From assembly GCF_963556105.2 (NCBI RefSeq), contig NZ_OY829945.1, positions 415,001 through 479,000 of the forward strand: a DNA stretch of 64,000 nucleotides. Direction: 5' to 3'. The position numbers and the translations under genes are program-made. Positions 1 to 12,770 of the stretch are shown here, piece after piece. This DNA comes from an uncultured Tolumonas sp. (GTDB taxonomy: Bacteria; Pseudomonadota; Gammaproteobacteria; Enterobacterales; Aeromonadaceae). Each line of letters begins with the position of its first letter. The stretch's first letter is position 1. A model generated the notes under the pieces. The model did not search any database. It was given only the letters and a program-made list of their open reading frames with translations, and was not told the origin of the DNA.

Positions 1-2445
<2,445 letters not shown>

Positions 2446-2545
2446 TACAACACCCAAGTGGTTTTAAGCTAAGAGCTTGTTTGATTGATTGAACGAACTA
2501 GATAAAGAAACGAATTTAGAGTCAGCTTTCTGATTTAACCGAATA

Positions 2546-2663
2546 TGCCTGGCGGCAATAGCGCGATGGAACCACCTGTACCCATGCCGAACACAGAAGT
2601 GAAACGTTGTAGCGCCGATGGTAGTGTGGCATTCGCCATGTGAGAGTAGGACACTGCCAGGCT
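2546..2663 (+). rRNA. rrf: 5S ribosomal RNA
   Basis: The molecule starts TGCCTGGCGGC and closes with CTGCCAGGC, so the terminal stem is visible. The internal CCATGCCGAACACAGAAGTG segment (near 2581) is the conserved loop of bacterial 5S rRNA. At about 118 nt the length is normal. It lies about 100 bp after 23S in the usual 16S-23S-5S order. The exact ends are inferred from the terminal stem. Confidence 0.97.
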
Positions 2664-2727
2664 CCTAAATTGATGTGAAGACCTTGACTGGGTGACAACG
2701 GTTGAGCGAGCATAGAGAGAAAAGTGC

Positions 2728-2804
2728 GGAGTGGTAGTTCAGTCGGTTAGAATACCGGCCTGTCACGCCGGGGGTCGCGGGTTCGAGTCCCGTCCACTCC
2801 GCCA
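2728..2804 (+). tRNA. tRNA-Asp (anticodon GTC)
   Basis: A 77-nt cloverleaf with the CCA end encoded at 2802-2804. The anticodon stem CCGGC/GCCGG encloses the loop CTGTCAC, with GTC at 2762-2764. The T arm carries GGTTCGAGTCC and the acceptor stem pairs GGAGTGG with CCACTCC. The sequence is nearly identical to E. coli tRNA-Asp. It is the distal gene of the rRNA operon, as is common in gammaproteobacteria, and is presumably co-transcribed with it. Confidence 0.98.
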
Positions 2805-2812
2805 ATATTTTG

Positions 2813-2849
2813 AAAAGCCCTGAGCAACCGCTCAGGGCTTTTTGTTTTT
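2813..2849 (+). terminator. Rho-independent terminator of the rRNA operon
   Basis: The stem AAAAGCCCTGAG / CTCAGGGCTTTT with a short loop is followed by a T-rich tract. It begins nine bases after the tRNA-Asp CCA end and closes the rrn operon. Confidence 0.93.
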
Positions 2850-2994
2850 ATTAATATTATTAATCAACGATATCATTCACTATTAATTGCGATCATCGAT
2901 GTAAAATTTGCGTTATCTCATTGAACGTACTGCCATAGTGACTATGATCTGTCGCTAGTATTCGATATTGATGGATAAACAGGGTTTCGAAAAC

Positions 2995-3483
2995 ATGAAG
3001 TTTGTTATTTTAGCTCTAGGTTTGTTATTTGGTACTGCAGCAAACGCCACGATAATGCCTAAAGCCGATCTTGTTGTAGTAAAAAAATCGCAATATAGCC
3101 TGACCTTGTATTCAAAGGGTGTTGCTTTGAAACGTTACTGGGTGGCGTTGGGTCCAAATCCGAAAGGTGCAAAGGTACGAGAAGGTGATTATAAAACGCC
3201 CGAAGGTCGCTATTTGCTCGATTATAAAAAGACAGATTCTAATTATTATAAAGCATTCCATATTTCCTATCCAAGCTTAGCCGATATGAAGCGAGCGCAC
3301 CAGATGGGGGTTAATCCTGGTAGCCAAGTGTTATTGCATGGGCAACGTAAGGGATCGATAATGAGCGATCAAACCTTGCAACGTTCTAACTGGACTAATG
3401 GTTGTATTGCGCTGATAAATGCAGATATGGATGAATTGTGGGACTCTATAGAGCCTGGGACTCCAATTGAGATCCGCCCGTAA
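2995..3483 (+). CDS. Exported L,D-transpeptidase (YkuD-fold) family protein
   Basis: A periplasmic protein of 162 residues with the L,D-transpeptidase catalytic fold, expected to act on peptidoglycan stem peptides or crosslinks. I chose the ATG at 2995 because it gives a clean signal peptide (MKFVILALGLLFGTAANA, cleavage before TIMP) and has AGGG ten bases upstream; a TTG at 2968 and ATG at 2971 are also in frame. The motif around LLHGQRKG supplies the conserved His. WTNGCIAL supplies the catalytic Cys, although the Arg that usually follows (GCxR) is Ala here, as in one branch of the family. It is transcribed alone, with a terminator directly after it. The substrate cannot be read from the sequence. 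Confidence 0.85.
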   Translation: MKFVILALGLLFGTAANATIMPKADLVVVKKSQYSLTLYSKGVALKRYWVALGPNPKGAKVREGDYKTPEGRYLLDYKKTDSNYYKAFHISYPSLADMKRAHQMGVNPGSQVLLHGQRKGSIMSDQTLQRSNWTNGCIALINADMDELWDSIEPGTPIEIRP

Positions 3484-3495
3484 TTAATGTTTTTC

Positions 3496-3522
3496 AAAAA
3501 GCCGGTTACACCGGCTTTTTTC
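3496..3522 (+). terminator. Rho-independent terminator after the L,D-transpeptidase gene
   Basis: AAAAAGCCGGTTACACCGGC followed by a T run gives a compact GCCGG/CCGGC hairpin 13 bases after the stop codon. Confidence 0.9.
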
Positions 3523-3623
3523 TTTCTGCTGTCACAGTTTGTTGCAAATAAATTTGTTTTCGACACAGATTTACAATATCTCTTGGCTAATTTGTTTGTG
3601 TTCAATCAATGGGAGACAGCTCA

Positions 3624-4016
3624 ATGAACGTGATGGTAACCGCCTTAGTTGCAACAATATTATGTGCGCCTGTGTATGCGACAGAGGTTGCACAAGGCAA
3701 TTCTGCGCCAGCGAAAGCGGAAAATTTATTTACCAAAGCAGATAAAAATCATGACGGAAAATTAGATCGGGCTGAATTTGACACCTTTAAACAGCTACAA
3801 GAAGAGCGTCTGATCCAACAGATCAAACAGCGTATGGATAAAATGCAGTTCTCTATGTTTGATAAAGACGGTGATAATGGGATCACGCAGGATGAATTAA
3901 AGGCGGCACGTCTCGAAGCGCGGCAAAAGATGATGCAAAATTTGCGTGACCGTCAGTTACAAATAAAGCCTGCTACTGTTGCACCAGTGTCAGCTGCAGA
4001 ACCAACAAAGAAATGA
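3624..4016 (+). CDS. Periplasmic EF-hand calcium-binding protein
   Basis: A small exported protein of 130 residues with two canonical EF-hand loops. The start at 3624 (MNVMVTALVATILCAPVYA) follows GGGAG by eight bases and begins a signal peptide; an in-frame ATG at 3609 lies upstream but would put five polar residues before it. The loops are DKNHDGKLDRAE and DKDGDNGITQDE. Both carry acidic or amide ligands at positions 1, 3, 5 and 12 and Gly at 6, so both should bind calcium. Between and after them are charged, Gln- and Arg-rich helices. The tail is Ala/Pro/Thr-rich. A role as a calcium buffer or sensor is inference; no partner is evident nearby. Confidence 0.85.
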   Translation: MNVMVTALVATILCAPVYATEVAQGNSAPAKAENLFTKADKNHDGKLDRAEFDTFKQLQEERLIQQIKQRMDKMQFSMFDKDGDNGITQDELKAARLEARQKMMQNLRDRQLQIKPATVAPVSAAEPTKK

Positions 4017-4023
4017 AATTTAT

Positions 4024-4054
4024 AAAACAAAGCCCCGAAAAGGGGCTTTGTTTT
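4024..4054. terminator. Bidirectional terminator between the EF-hand gene and hemB
   Basis: AAAACAAAGCCCC / GGGGCTTTGTTTT forms a long perfect stem around a GAAAA loop, with A and T tracts on both sides. It can therefore end both the rightward EF-hand transcript and the leftward hemB transcript. Confidence 0.92.
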
Positions 4055-4059
4055 AGGCG

Positions 4060-6723
<2,664 letters not shown>

Positions 6724-6727
<4 letters not shown>

Positions 6728-7344
6728 CGTGTACTCCGCTGTAACAACTGCTCAGCGCGTTGCAGCAGTTGTTCACTGTCATGTACCAATGCACCAACAT
6801 CATCACAAAATGCAGCCAGTTGTAATAGCCCCGGGGCCAGTTGCCACTCGTCAGTGATAGCTTCGCGTAGATCTTGCTGGCTCAGTTGCCATTGTAGAGC
6901 AGCACATTGGTGTATTTTCTTGGCGCCGCGACATAACCAGTGAGCCAATACATCACCGGTATAAGCAGAAAGTTGTTCTTCCCAGTCGATTTGTAATTCA
7001 CTGAATAAATGGCTGAAGGCATGAAACAAAGTCGGATCACCTTGTAGATCGAGGCGTTCCTCACGGATATAACGGCTCAGATTCTCCGGTTGCCGTAAAA
7101 CTTGTAAGCCCTGCCATTTCAGATTGAGACTGGCATGTGCGGGGTGTTCATAAGCAGCTAAGACATCGACTTGATGCGGTGAAAACATCAGCCAGATCGC
7201 GGGAATACCTTGCAGCTCCAGTTTCAGTACTTTGCCGTGCAGTGGTTTGCTGCGCTCGCGGGCGCGCGGATCGAGCGATAATAACTGGTTCAATCCGGTT
7301 TCAAGCAAAGCACCCAACGCGGTGTTCAGAGGGGACAGCGTCAT
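6724..7344 (-). CDS. ubiJ: UbiJ, SCP2-domain accessory factor of ubiquinone biosynthesis
   Basis: A 206-residue cytosolic protein. In E. coli UbiJ binds lipids through an N-terminal SCP2-like domain and, with UbiK, organises the soluble Ubi complex. The first 100 residues here fit that domain (pattern [19 protein letters not shown]). The C-terminal half is helical and Gln/Leu-rich ([18 protein letters not shown]), consistent with the coiled-coil part. Position gives much of the assignment: it lies between ubiE, 21 bases upstream, and ubiB, with which it overlaps by four bases, exactly as in E. coli. Confidence 0.93.
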
Positions 7345-7365
7345 GCGGTTCTTCCCGTAATCTTT

Positions 7366-8109
7366 TTAGAATTTGAAGCCGCGGTGCAAAGCCACTACAC
7401 CTTGTGTCAGGTTGTGATAGGTCACCTGTTCAAAACCAACGGTTTCCATCATGGCTTTCAGTGTTTCCTGATCCGGATGCATGCGGATCGACTCAGCCAG
7501 ATATTGGTAACTGTCACTGTCTTTCGCGACCAGTTGTCCCATTTTCGGCAACACTTTGAATGAGTAGAAATCATATAATTTGGACATGACAACATTGGTC
7601 GGTTTGGAGAATTCCAACACCAGCAAACGTCCGCCGGGTTTCAGTGCCCGATACATGGAAGCCAGGGCCTGATCTTTGTGCGTTACATTACGCAGACCAA
7701 AACCGATGGTGATCAGATCAAAATAATTATCCGGGAAAGGCAGTGCTTCTGCATTGGCCTGCACATAACGGATATTATTCACTAGGCCTTTGTTACGCAG
7801 TTTTTCACGGCCAACTTTTAGCATGGAATCGTTAATATCGGCCAGCACCACTTCACCGCTGTCGCCGACTAAACGAGAAAATTTAGCCGTAAGATCACCC
7901 GTTCCACCGGCCAAATCTAAGATCTTTTGCCCCGGGCGGACGCCAGCACAATCAATGGTAAAGCGTTTCCAGAGACGATGAATACCAAATGACATCAGGT
8001 CATTCATCAGGTCATATTTCTCTGCCACCGAATGGAAAACATCCGCAACCAGATGTTCTTTTTCCGTTTCCGCAACGGTCTTGAAGCCGAAATGAGTGTT
8101 GTCCGACAT
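7366..8109 (-). CDS. ubiE: UbiE, ubiquinone/menaquinone C-methyltransferase
   Basis: A SAM-dependent methyltransferase that adds the C-methyl group in both ubiquinone and menaquinone synthesis. The start at 8109 ([17 protein letters not shown]) has AAGGAA upstream; a TTG two codons earlier is possible but unneeded. The 247 residues match the family length of about 250. SAM-binding motif I is [12 protein letters not shown], and the UbiE signatures [17 protein letters not shown] and [14 protein letters not shown] are present. It is the first gene of the leftward ubi-hemB unit. In E. coli and vibrios the same block continues into tatABC, which is missing here. Confidence 0.97.
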   Translation of the reverse strand: MSDNTHFGFKTVAETEKEHLVADVFHSVAEKYDLMNDLMSFGIHRLWKRFTIDCAGVRPGQKILDLAGGTGDLTAKFSRLVGDSGEVVLADINDSMLKVGREKLRNKGLVNNIRYVQANAEALPFPDNYFDLITIGFGLRNVTHKDQALASMYRALKPGGRLLVLEFSKPTNVVMSKLYDFYSFKVLPKMGQLVAKDSDSYQYLAESIRMHPDQETLKAMMETVGFEQVTYHNLTQGVVALHRGFKF

Positions 8110-8250
8110 GTGCAACGATTCCTTATGCCAATTACCTGCACAGTGTAACGTAATTTTAACCCGACTTCAGAAGCGATTTCTTGTTGGCTGTGGGTATAAA
8201 TAAAGAAGATTGCGAGAGTTAACGAAGGGACAAACCATAAATTGCAGATA

Positions 8251-8277
8251 TTAAAAGGGGCCCGATGGATGGGCCCC
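8251..8277 (-). terminator. Strong minus-strand Rho-independent terminator upstream of ubiE
   Basis: On the minus strand GGGGCCC, a seven-base loop ATCCATC and GGGCCCC are followed by TTTTAA. On the plus strand the same hairpin is followed by AGATCT, so it works leftward only. It stands 142 bases upstream of ubiE and downstream of no recognisable minus-strand gene. This implies a leftward transcript arising between here and yhhQ. Confidence 0.85.
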
Positions 8278-8283
8278 AGATCT

Positions 8284-8456
8284 AAGCTTAATCAAATAAC
8301 TATGTAACGTTTAAACTAATTAACATTTAGCAAAGTAACATTTTCACGAAGTACATTTAACGTTTAACCAATCAACACATTTTACATTTACGCTGAACAA
8401 TTAACGCTTTTACACTTACTTTGAACATTAACTCTTTTAACCGTTTAACATGAACT
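8284..8456. repeat. AT-rich array of degenerate ACRTTTA-like repeats
   Basis: About ten to twelve imperfect copies of ACATTTA/ACGTTTA occur within about 170 bases, for example AACGTTTAAAC near 8307, AACATTTAG near 8323 and ACATTTAACGTTTAAC near 8353. They are spaced irregularly at about 10-20 bases. No coding frame is maintained. The stretch lies just inside the leftward terminator, so it would form the 3' half of the candidate RNA, or a protein-binding array if it acts as DNA. Confidence 0.5.
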
Positions 8457-8870
8457 CGAAACACTGGACTACTATTAAAAGATTACTCAGGGTGCTGCCT
8501 CCTTAGTTAGGAAGAGCCGTCTTCACTGGTTGTGATGCTATCCGGTATTGCCCGACAGCCAACTTAAGCAAAGCGCTCCCAGATTGTCTTTCTGATCTAT
8601 TCTTGTTACTGCGCATGGCATCATCATGTGTCCTGACCGGGTCTGGCATAAAAGCCTGCTCACCGAGGTCGTTTGCAACAGAACAAAAATTGATCTCCCA
8701 GTCGGTCAACAAGTTGGCGTTTCATTATTGATTCGCTTCGTCATCCTTCTGGGTGCGAAGTTGAATCTTGTCGCCCGAGAAGCTTGCTGATCGCTTAACT
8801 TAATCATGGTACTGACTTGCCAGTTCTGCAAGAAAGAACATTCAATTTTATTATAAGTTTGATGTACGGC

Positions 8871-8898
8871 TTGTTTCCACAATCTTTCGCTGTATAAT
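8871..8898 (+). promoter_or_regulatory. Sigma-70 promoter for yhhQ
   Basis: TTGTTT (8871-8876), a 16-base spacer and a perfect TATAAT (8893-8898). A GC-rich discriminator (CCCGCGCC) follows, of the kind found at stringently controlled stable-RNA promoters. Transcription would start near 8904-8906, leaving a leader of about 100 bases before yhhQ. Confidence 0.6.
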
Positions 8899-8904
8899 CC
8901 CGCG

Positions 8905-9005
8905 CCTTGCTATAGCCAGCCACCGTTTTGTGTGCAGAATGGTGAGTTTGCTGCAAGTAAACATGGGTTCCCTCACCCCATTTTTTTATCCAAAAAGGAA
9001 ACAAT
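8905..9005 (+). promoter_or_regulatory. Structured leader of yhhQ with attenuator-like alternative hairpins
   Basis: Three mutually exclusive pairings are visible. ATGGG (8963-8967) pairs with CCCAT (8977-8981) directly before seven T residues, which is a terminator. GGTGAG (8941-8946) pairs with CTCACC (8972-8977), which would break the terminator. TGCAG (8933-8937) pairs with CTGCA (8951-8955) and would hold GGTGAG in its loop. CTTGC (8906-8910) can also pair with GCAAG (8953-8957). An AAGGA ribosome binding site follows at 8995. Since yhhQ imports queuosine precursors, a preQ1-type ligand is an obvious candidate, but the known preQ1-I aptamer with its A-rich tail is not recognisable. Confidence 0.4.
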
Positions 9006-9665
9006 ATGCTGTTTACCGAAAACCAGTCACGGCAGGCGCTGTGGCGTTTATCGCTGTTTCACATTCTGATCATTGCCTCCAGTAACTATCTGGTGCAGTT
9101 GCCGATTGAAATCTTGGGTGTTCACACTACCTGGGGTGCATTTAGCTTTCCGTTCATTTTTCTGGCCACAGATCTCACGGTGCGGATCTTTGGTTCATTG
9201 CTGGCGCGGCGCATTATTTTATGTGCGATGTTACCGGCCTTACTGATCTCATATTTGTTATCGGTGTTATTTCATGCCGGTGAATTTCAGGGGCTGGCGC
9301 AAATTGCCCAGTTTAATTTGTTTGTGGCGCGTATTGCCTGTGCCAGTTTCATGGCTTATTTGCTCGGGCAGATTCTGGATATCTCGGTTTTCAGTAAATT
9401 GCGGCAATTACCACAATGGTGGATAGCACCGGTAGCCTCAACCATCATTGGTAATATGCTGGATACCGTGGCATTTTTTAGCATCGCGTTCTATAAAAGC
9501 CCAGATCCATTTATGGCGACACACTGGGTGGAAATTGCGGCGGTAGATTATACCGTGAAACTGCTGATCAGTATTGGCCTGTTCGTACCGGCATATGGGG
9601 TGTTGCTGCGTTATCTGACCCGTAAATTATTCGGGCAGACCACGGTGAACTGGCAAACTGTCTGA
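9006..9665 (+). CDS. yhhQ: YhhQ, queuosine precursor (7-cyano-7-deazaguanine) transporter
   Basis: An inner-membrane protein of 219 residues of the VUT/COG1738 family. In E. coli YhhQ takes up preQ0 and preQ1 for the queuosine modification of tRNA. Six hydrophobic segments can be followed, beginning LFHILIIASSNYLVQLP. Family-typical stretches are WGAFSFPFIFLATDLTVRIFG and the IIGNMLDTVAFFSIAF segment before the last helices. The ATG at 9006 follows AAGGA by about six bases. It is a single-gene unit with its own promoter and a structured leader, and a hairpin with a nearby T tract follows it. Confidence 0.93.
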   Translation: MLFTENQSRQALWRLSLFHILIIASSNYLVQLPIEILGVHTTWGAFSFPFIFLATDLTVRIFGSLLARRIILCAMLPALLISYLLSVLFHAGEFQGLAQIAQFNLFVARIACASFMAYLLGQILDISVFSKLRQLPQWWIAPVASTIIGNMLDTVAFFSIAFYKSPDPFMATHWVEIAAVDYTVKLLISIGLFVPAYGVLLRYLTRKLFGQTTVNWQTV

Positions 9666-9671
9666 ACTGAT

Positions 9672-9718
9672 TGATGCCAAAGATCAAGTGTTTTTGGCAT
9701 CATTTATGCGTTTTTTTT
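9672..9718 (+). terminator. Terminator-like hairpin after yhhQ
   Basis: TGATGCCAAA (9672-9681) pairs with TTTGGCATCA (9693-9702). A run of eight T residues begins nine bases later at 9711. The gap between stem and T tract makes this an imperfect intrinsic terminator. Confidence 0.6.
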
Positions 9719-9873
9719 GGATCTACAATTCTTTTTTCCACATTGACATAAATCATGTTTCTTGTTAATTCAGATCTCGATCTTTTTTAACTATATGAAA
9801 TTAATGTGTTTTTATTTTGTGTTTAGAAGTTTTACACATTACCTAACAGGTTCTGCCAATTTCTTCAACAAAC

Positions 9874-9902
9874 TTATCCACAATTTAAATTAGTTATCCA
9901 CA
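9874..9902 (+). promoter_or_regulatory. Two perfect DnaA boxes upstream of polA
   Basis: TTATCCACA occurs at 9874-9882 and again at 9894-9902, in the same orientation and exactly 20 bases apart, about two helical turns. Both match the DnaA consensus TTATNCACA in full. They lie 73-101 bases before the polA start, in the only room for its promoter. The rest of the 309-base yhhQ-polA gap is AT-rich and also holds an FNR-like half-matching site, TTGACATAAATCAT (9743-9756). Confidence 0.75.
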
Positions 9903-9974
9903 GATTCCGACGATGGAGCTGAATAGCTAGCTGTGGCATGCTAGTGCGATGACCTTTCCTAAGATCGAAATATA

Positions 9975-12707
9975 ATGACTCAGACCCCTCCGTTGATTCT
10001 GATTGATGGATCATCCTATCTTTACCGGGCTTTTTTTGCTTCTCAACAGGCGGATTTACGTACCTCTAACGGTGAACCAACCGGTGCCATTCGAGTGGTC
10101 ACTAACATGCTGCGTAGTCTGTTGAAACAATATCCAGACTCTATTGTTGCAGTGGTTTTTGATGCTAAAGGCAAAAGCTTTCGTAATGACTTGTATGCGG
10201 AATACAAAGCGCACCGGCCGCCGATGCCCGATGATTTACGCAGCCAGATCGAGCCAATTCATCAAATTATTACCGCGATGGGTTTGCCGCTGTTGGTGAT
10301 AGATGGTGTTGAGGCTGATGACGTCATTGGCACGCTGGCGCGTCAGGCCACTGAATCACAAATCGAAACGCTGATCAGTACCGGCGATAAAGATATGGCT
10401 CAGCTGGTGTCAGAACATGTCACGCTGATGGACACCATGAAAGATCAACTCACCGATCGGCAGGGCGTTATTGATAAGTTTGGTGTGCCACCAGAGTTAA
10501 TTGTCGATTATCTGGCGCTAATGGGTGACAGTTCTGACAACATTCCGGGCATGGCCGGGGTGGGTGATAAGACCGCTGTGGCTGTATTGCAAGGTGTGGG
10601 AAGCATTGACACGATTGCTGCACACCCAGAGCGAGTTGCTGAACTTAGTTTTCGTGGTGCCAAGACATTTGCGGCGAAATTTAAAGAGCAGGAAGCGGTA
10701 GTTCGCCTTTCGCAGCAACTAGCCACCATCAAAACGGATGTTGAATTGCCACTGTCACTGGCTGAGTTGCGTCGTCACGAAGTGCAGAAAGAGGCTTTGT
10801 TAGCACTTTATCGTCAGTTTGAATTTAAGAATCTGGTACAGGAACTGGAAAGCCTCAGTGAAGCGGCTGTTGAAACCATCACTCCGGTTGATGTCACTCC
10901 CCAGTACGACACTATTTTAACAACAGCTGCTCTGACGCGCTGGCTGGAAAAATTACAGCAAGTAGAACTATTTGCGTTCGATATTGAAACTAATTCACTG
11001 GATTATATTCAAGCGCAAGTGGTCGGTTTATCATTCGCGGTGGCCCCTGGTGAGGCGGCTTATTTACCGTTAGCGCATGATTATCTCGGCGCCCCTGAAC
11101 AGCTGGATCGTGAACAGACCTTAGCCCTATTAAAACCTTTGCTGGAAGACCCGACCCGTCTGAAAGTCGGTCAGCACCTGAAATTTGATCGGAATGTACT
11201 GCGTAATCATGGCATTGAGTTGCAAGGCATTGCGTTTGATACCATGCTGGAATCGTATGTGCTGAACTCCACCGCCTCACGCCATAACATGGACGATCTG
11301 GCGAAAAAATATCTGAACTACACCACGCAAACCTTCGAAGATGTGGCCGGGAAAGGGGTAAAACAGCTGACTTTTAATCAAGTTGAGCTGGAAAAAGCGG
11401 CGTTTTATGCCGCTGAAGATGCCGATATTACACTGCGCTTACACCAAACTTTGTGGCCACAAGTTGAGAAAGAACCCGCGCTGAAAGCCTTACTGTTGGA
11501 GATGGAATTGCCGCTGGCGGAAGTGCTGTCGGATATGGAGTGTACCGGTGCGCTCATTGATCCATTCCTGTTACAAAATCAAAGTCAGCAAATTGAAGTG
11601 CGTCTGGCAGAGTTGGAAGCGCAGGCGCATGAGATCGCCGGTGGCCCATTTAACTTAAGCTCACCAAAACAACTGGGTGAGGTGCTGTTTGAAAAACTGC
11701 AGCTGCCGGTGATAAAGAAAACGCCGAAAGGAGCACCTTCCACGGCGGAAGAAGTATTGCAAGAATTGGCGTATGACTATCCGCTGCCGAAATTGTTGCT
11801 GGAACACCGCAGTTTATCGAAGCTGAAATCAACCTATACCGATAAATTACCGTTGATGATTGCACAAGCCACCGGACGCGTGCATACCTCCTATCATCAG
11901 GCGGTAACGGCGACCGGGCGTTTATCGTCGACCGATCCAAACTTGCAGAATATTCCTGTACGCACCGAAGAAGGACGCCGTATTCGTCAGGCATTTGTGG
12001 CTGATCAGGGTTATAAAATTGTCGCGGCAGATTACTCGCAAATCGAATTGCGCATCATGGCACATTTATCTGAAGACGAAGGTTTGTTGCGGGCGTTTGC
12101 ACAAGGTCAGGATATTCACCGGGCGACGGCTGCCGAGATCATGGGCATTGAACCCGATGCGGTGACCAGTGAGCAGCGTCGTAATGCCAAAGCGATTAAC
12201 TTCGGTTTGATCTACGGCATGAGCGCCTTTGGTTTGGCGAAACAACTGGGTATTCCGCGTCAGGAAGCACAACGTTATATGGATCGTTATTTTGAGCGTT
12301 ATCCAGGCGTGCTGACCTATATGGAACGAACCCGTCAGCAGGCTGAACAAGCCGGTTATGTAGAGACATTGTTTGGTCGCCGCTTATATCTGCCGGATAT
12401 CAAAGCCAAAAACATGGGGCTGCGTAAGGCTGCGGAACGTGCTGCGATCAACGCGCCAATGCAGGGAACCGCCGCAGATATCATCAAACGAGCGATGATC
12501 AAACTGGCAGCGTGGCTCAAGGGCTGTGACACGGATTCGATCCGTATGGTCATGCAGGTACACGATGAATTGGTGTTTGAAGTGCGCGAAGACAAGCTGG
12601 ATGCGTATCTACCGGTGATCCGGCAATACATGATGGATGCCGCCAGCCTTAAAGTGCCGCTGGATGTCGGCATTGGTGTCGGTGACAACTGGGACCAAGC
12701 GCACTAA
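9975..12707 (+). CDS. polA: DNA polymerase I
   Basis: A full-length enzyme of 910 residues (E. coli 928) for Okazaki fragment maturation and repair synthesis. The 5'-3' exonuclease domain spans about residues 1-290 ([40 protein letters not shown]). The 3'-5' proofreading domain follows with FDIETNSL (Asp336, Glu338), GQHLKFDRN and YAAEDADIT, so all exonuclease motifs are intact. The polymerase domain has motif A DYSQIELR (Asp686), motif [15 protein letters not shown] and motif [11 protein letters not shown] (Asp864). The ATG at 9975 has only a weak purine-rich site upstream. Two DnaA boxes precede the gene. The Spot 42 RNA found after polA in enterics and vibrios is absent. Confidence 0.98.
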   Translation: MTQTPPLILIDGSSYLYRAFFASQQADLRTSNGEPTGAIRVVTNMLRSLLKQYPDSIVAVVFDAKGKSFRNDLYAEYKAHRPPMPDDLRSQIEPIHQIITAMGLPLLVIDGVEADDVIGTLARQATESQIETLISTGDKDMAQLVSEHVTLMDTMKDQLTDRQGVIDKFGVPPELIVDYLALMGDSSDNIPGMAGVGDKTAVAVLQGVGSIDTIAAHPERVAELSFRGAKTFAAKFKEQEAVVRLSQQLATIKTDVELPLSLAELRRHEVQKEALLALYRQFEFKNLVQELESLSEAAVETITPVDVTPQYDTILTTAALTRWLEKLQQVELFAFDIETNSLDYIQAQVVGLSFAVAPGEAAYLPLAHDYLGAPEQLDREQTLALLKPLLEDPTRLKVGQHLKFDRNVLRNHGIELQGIAFDTMLESYVLNSTASRHNMDDLAKKYLNYTTQTFEDVAGKGVKQLTFNQVELEKAAFYAAEDADITLRLHQTLWPQVEKEPALKALLLEMELPLAEVLSDMECTGALIDPFLLQNQSQQIEVRLAELEAQAHEIAGGPFNLSSPKQLGEVLFEKLQLPVIKKTPKGAPSTAEEVLQELAYDYPLPKLLLEHRSLSKLKSTYTDKLPLMIAQATGRVHTSYHQAVTATGRLSSTDPNLQNIPVRTEEGRRIRQAFVADQGYKIVAADYSQIELRIMAHLSEDEGLLRAFAQGQDIHRATAAEIMGIEPDAVTSEQRRNAKAINFGLIYGMSAFGLAKQLGIPRQEAQRYMDRYFERYPGVLTYMERTRQQAEQAGYVETLFGRRLYLPDIKAKNMGLRKAAERAAINAPMQGTAADIIKRAMIKLAAWLKGCDTDSIRMVMQVHDELVFEVREDKLDAYLPVIRQYMMDAASLKVPLDVGIGVGDNWDQAH

Positions 12708-12736
12708 GCGCTAAATCCAGATAGAGCGTAAACAAC

Positions 12737-12770
12737 AACGCCGATAGTGAGAGCTATCGGCGTTTGTTTT
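12737..12770. terminator. Convergent terminator between polA and engB
   Basis: An 11-base-pair stem AACGCCGATAG / CTATCGGCGTT closes a six-base loop and is followed by TGTTTTATT. It lies in the 61-base gap between the two convergent genes and probably serves mainly polA. Confidence 0.88.

Larger units (their letters stand above)
8251..8840 (-). ncRNA. Candidate non-coding RNA, transcribed leftward between yhhQ and ubiE
   Basis: Nothing here looks like a protein gene. The longest minus-strand frame (8503-8712, TTG start, no ribosome binding site) has no familiar composition. A strong leftward terminator nevertheless ends the region. On the minus strand the first 300 bases contain hairpin potential, for example CTTCG/CGAAG around 8735-8760 with AAGGATG in the loop. 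The later part is the AT-rich repeat array. Weak promoter-like elements occur near 8803-8845 (TTGCAG-N17-CATGAT; an upstream TATAAT), so the 5' end is a guess. Six GGA trinucleotides, some in predicted loops, raise but do not establish a CsrB-like CsrA sponge. Length, start and function are inference. Confidence 0.35.

Noticed and set aside
8503-8712. 69-codon minus-strand ORF in the ubiE-yhhQ gap
   Set aside because: TTG start, no ribosome binding site and no recognisable domain; the region looks non-coding.
8500-8800. CsrB/CsrC homologue
   Set aside because: Only about six GGA motifs in 300 bases, far fewer than in typical CsrB; kept as a possibility for the ncRNA, not as a call.
8940-9000. 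Known preQ1-I riboswitch before yhhQ
   Set aside because: The P1/L1 pattern with the required A-rich tail is missing; after the hairpin there is a T tract, which fits a terminator. Only a generic switch-like leader is claimed.
9874-9902. Replication origin
   Set aside because: Two DnaA boxes alone, without more boxes, a DUE-like 13-mer series or dnaA/mnmG neighbours, do not make an oriC.
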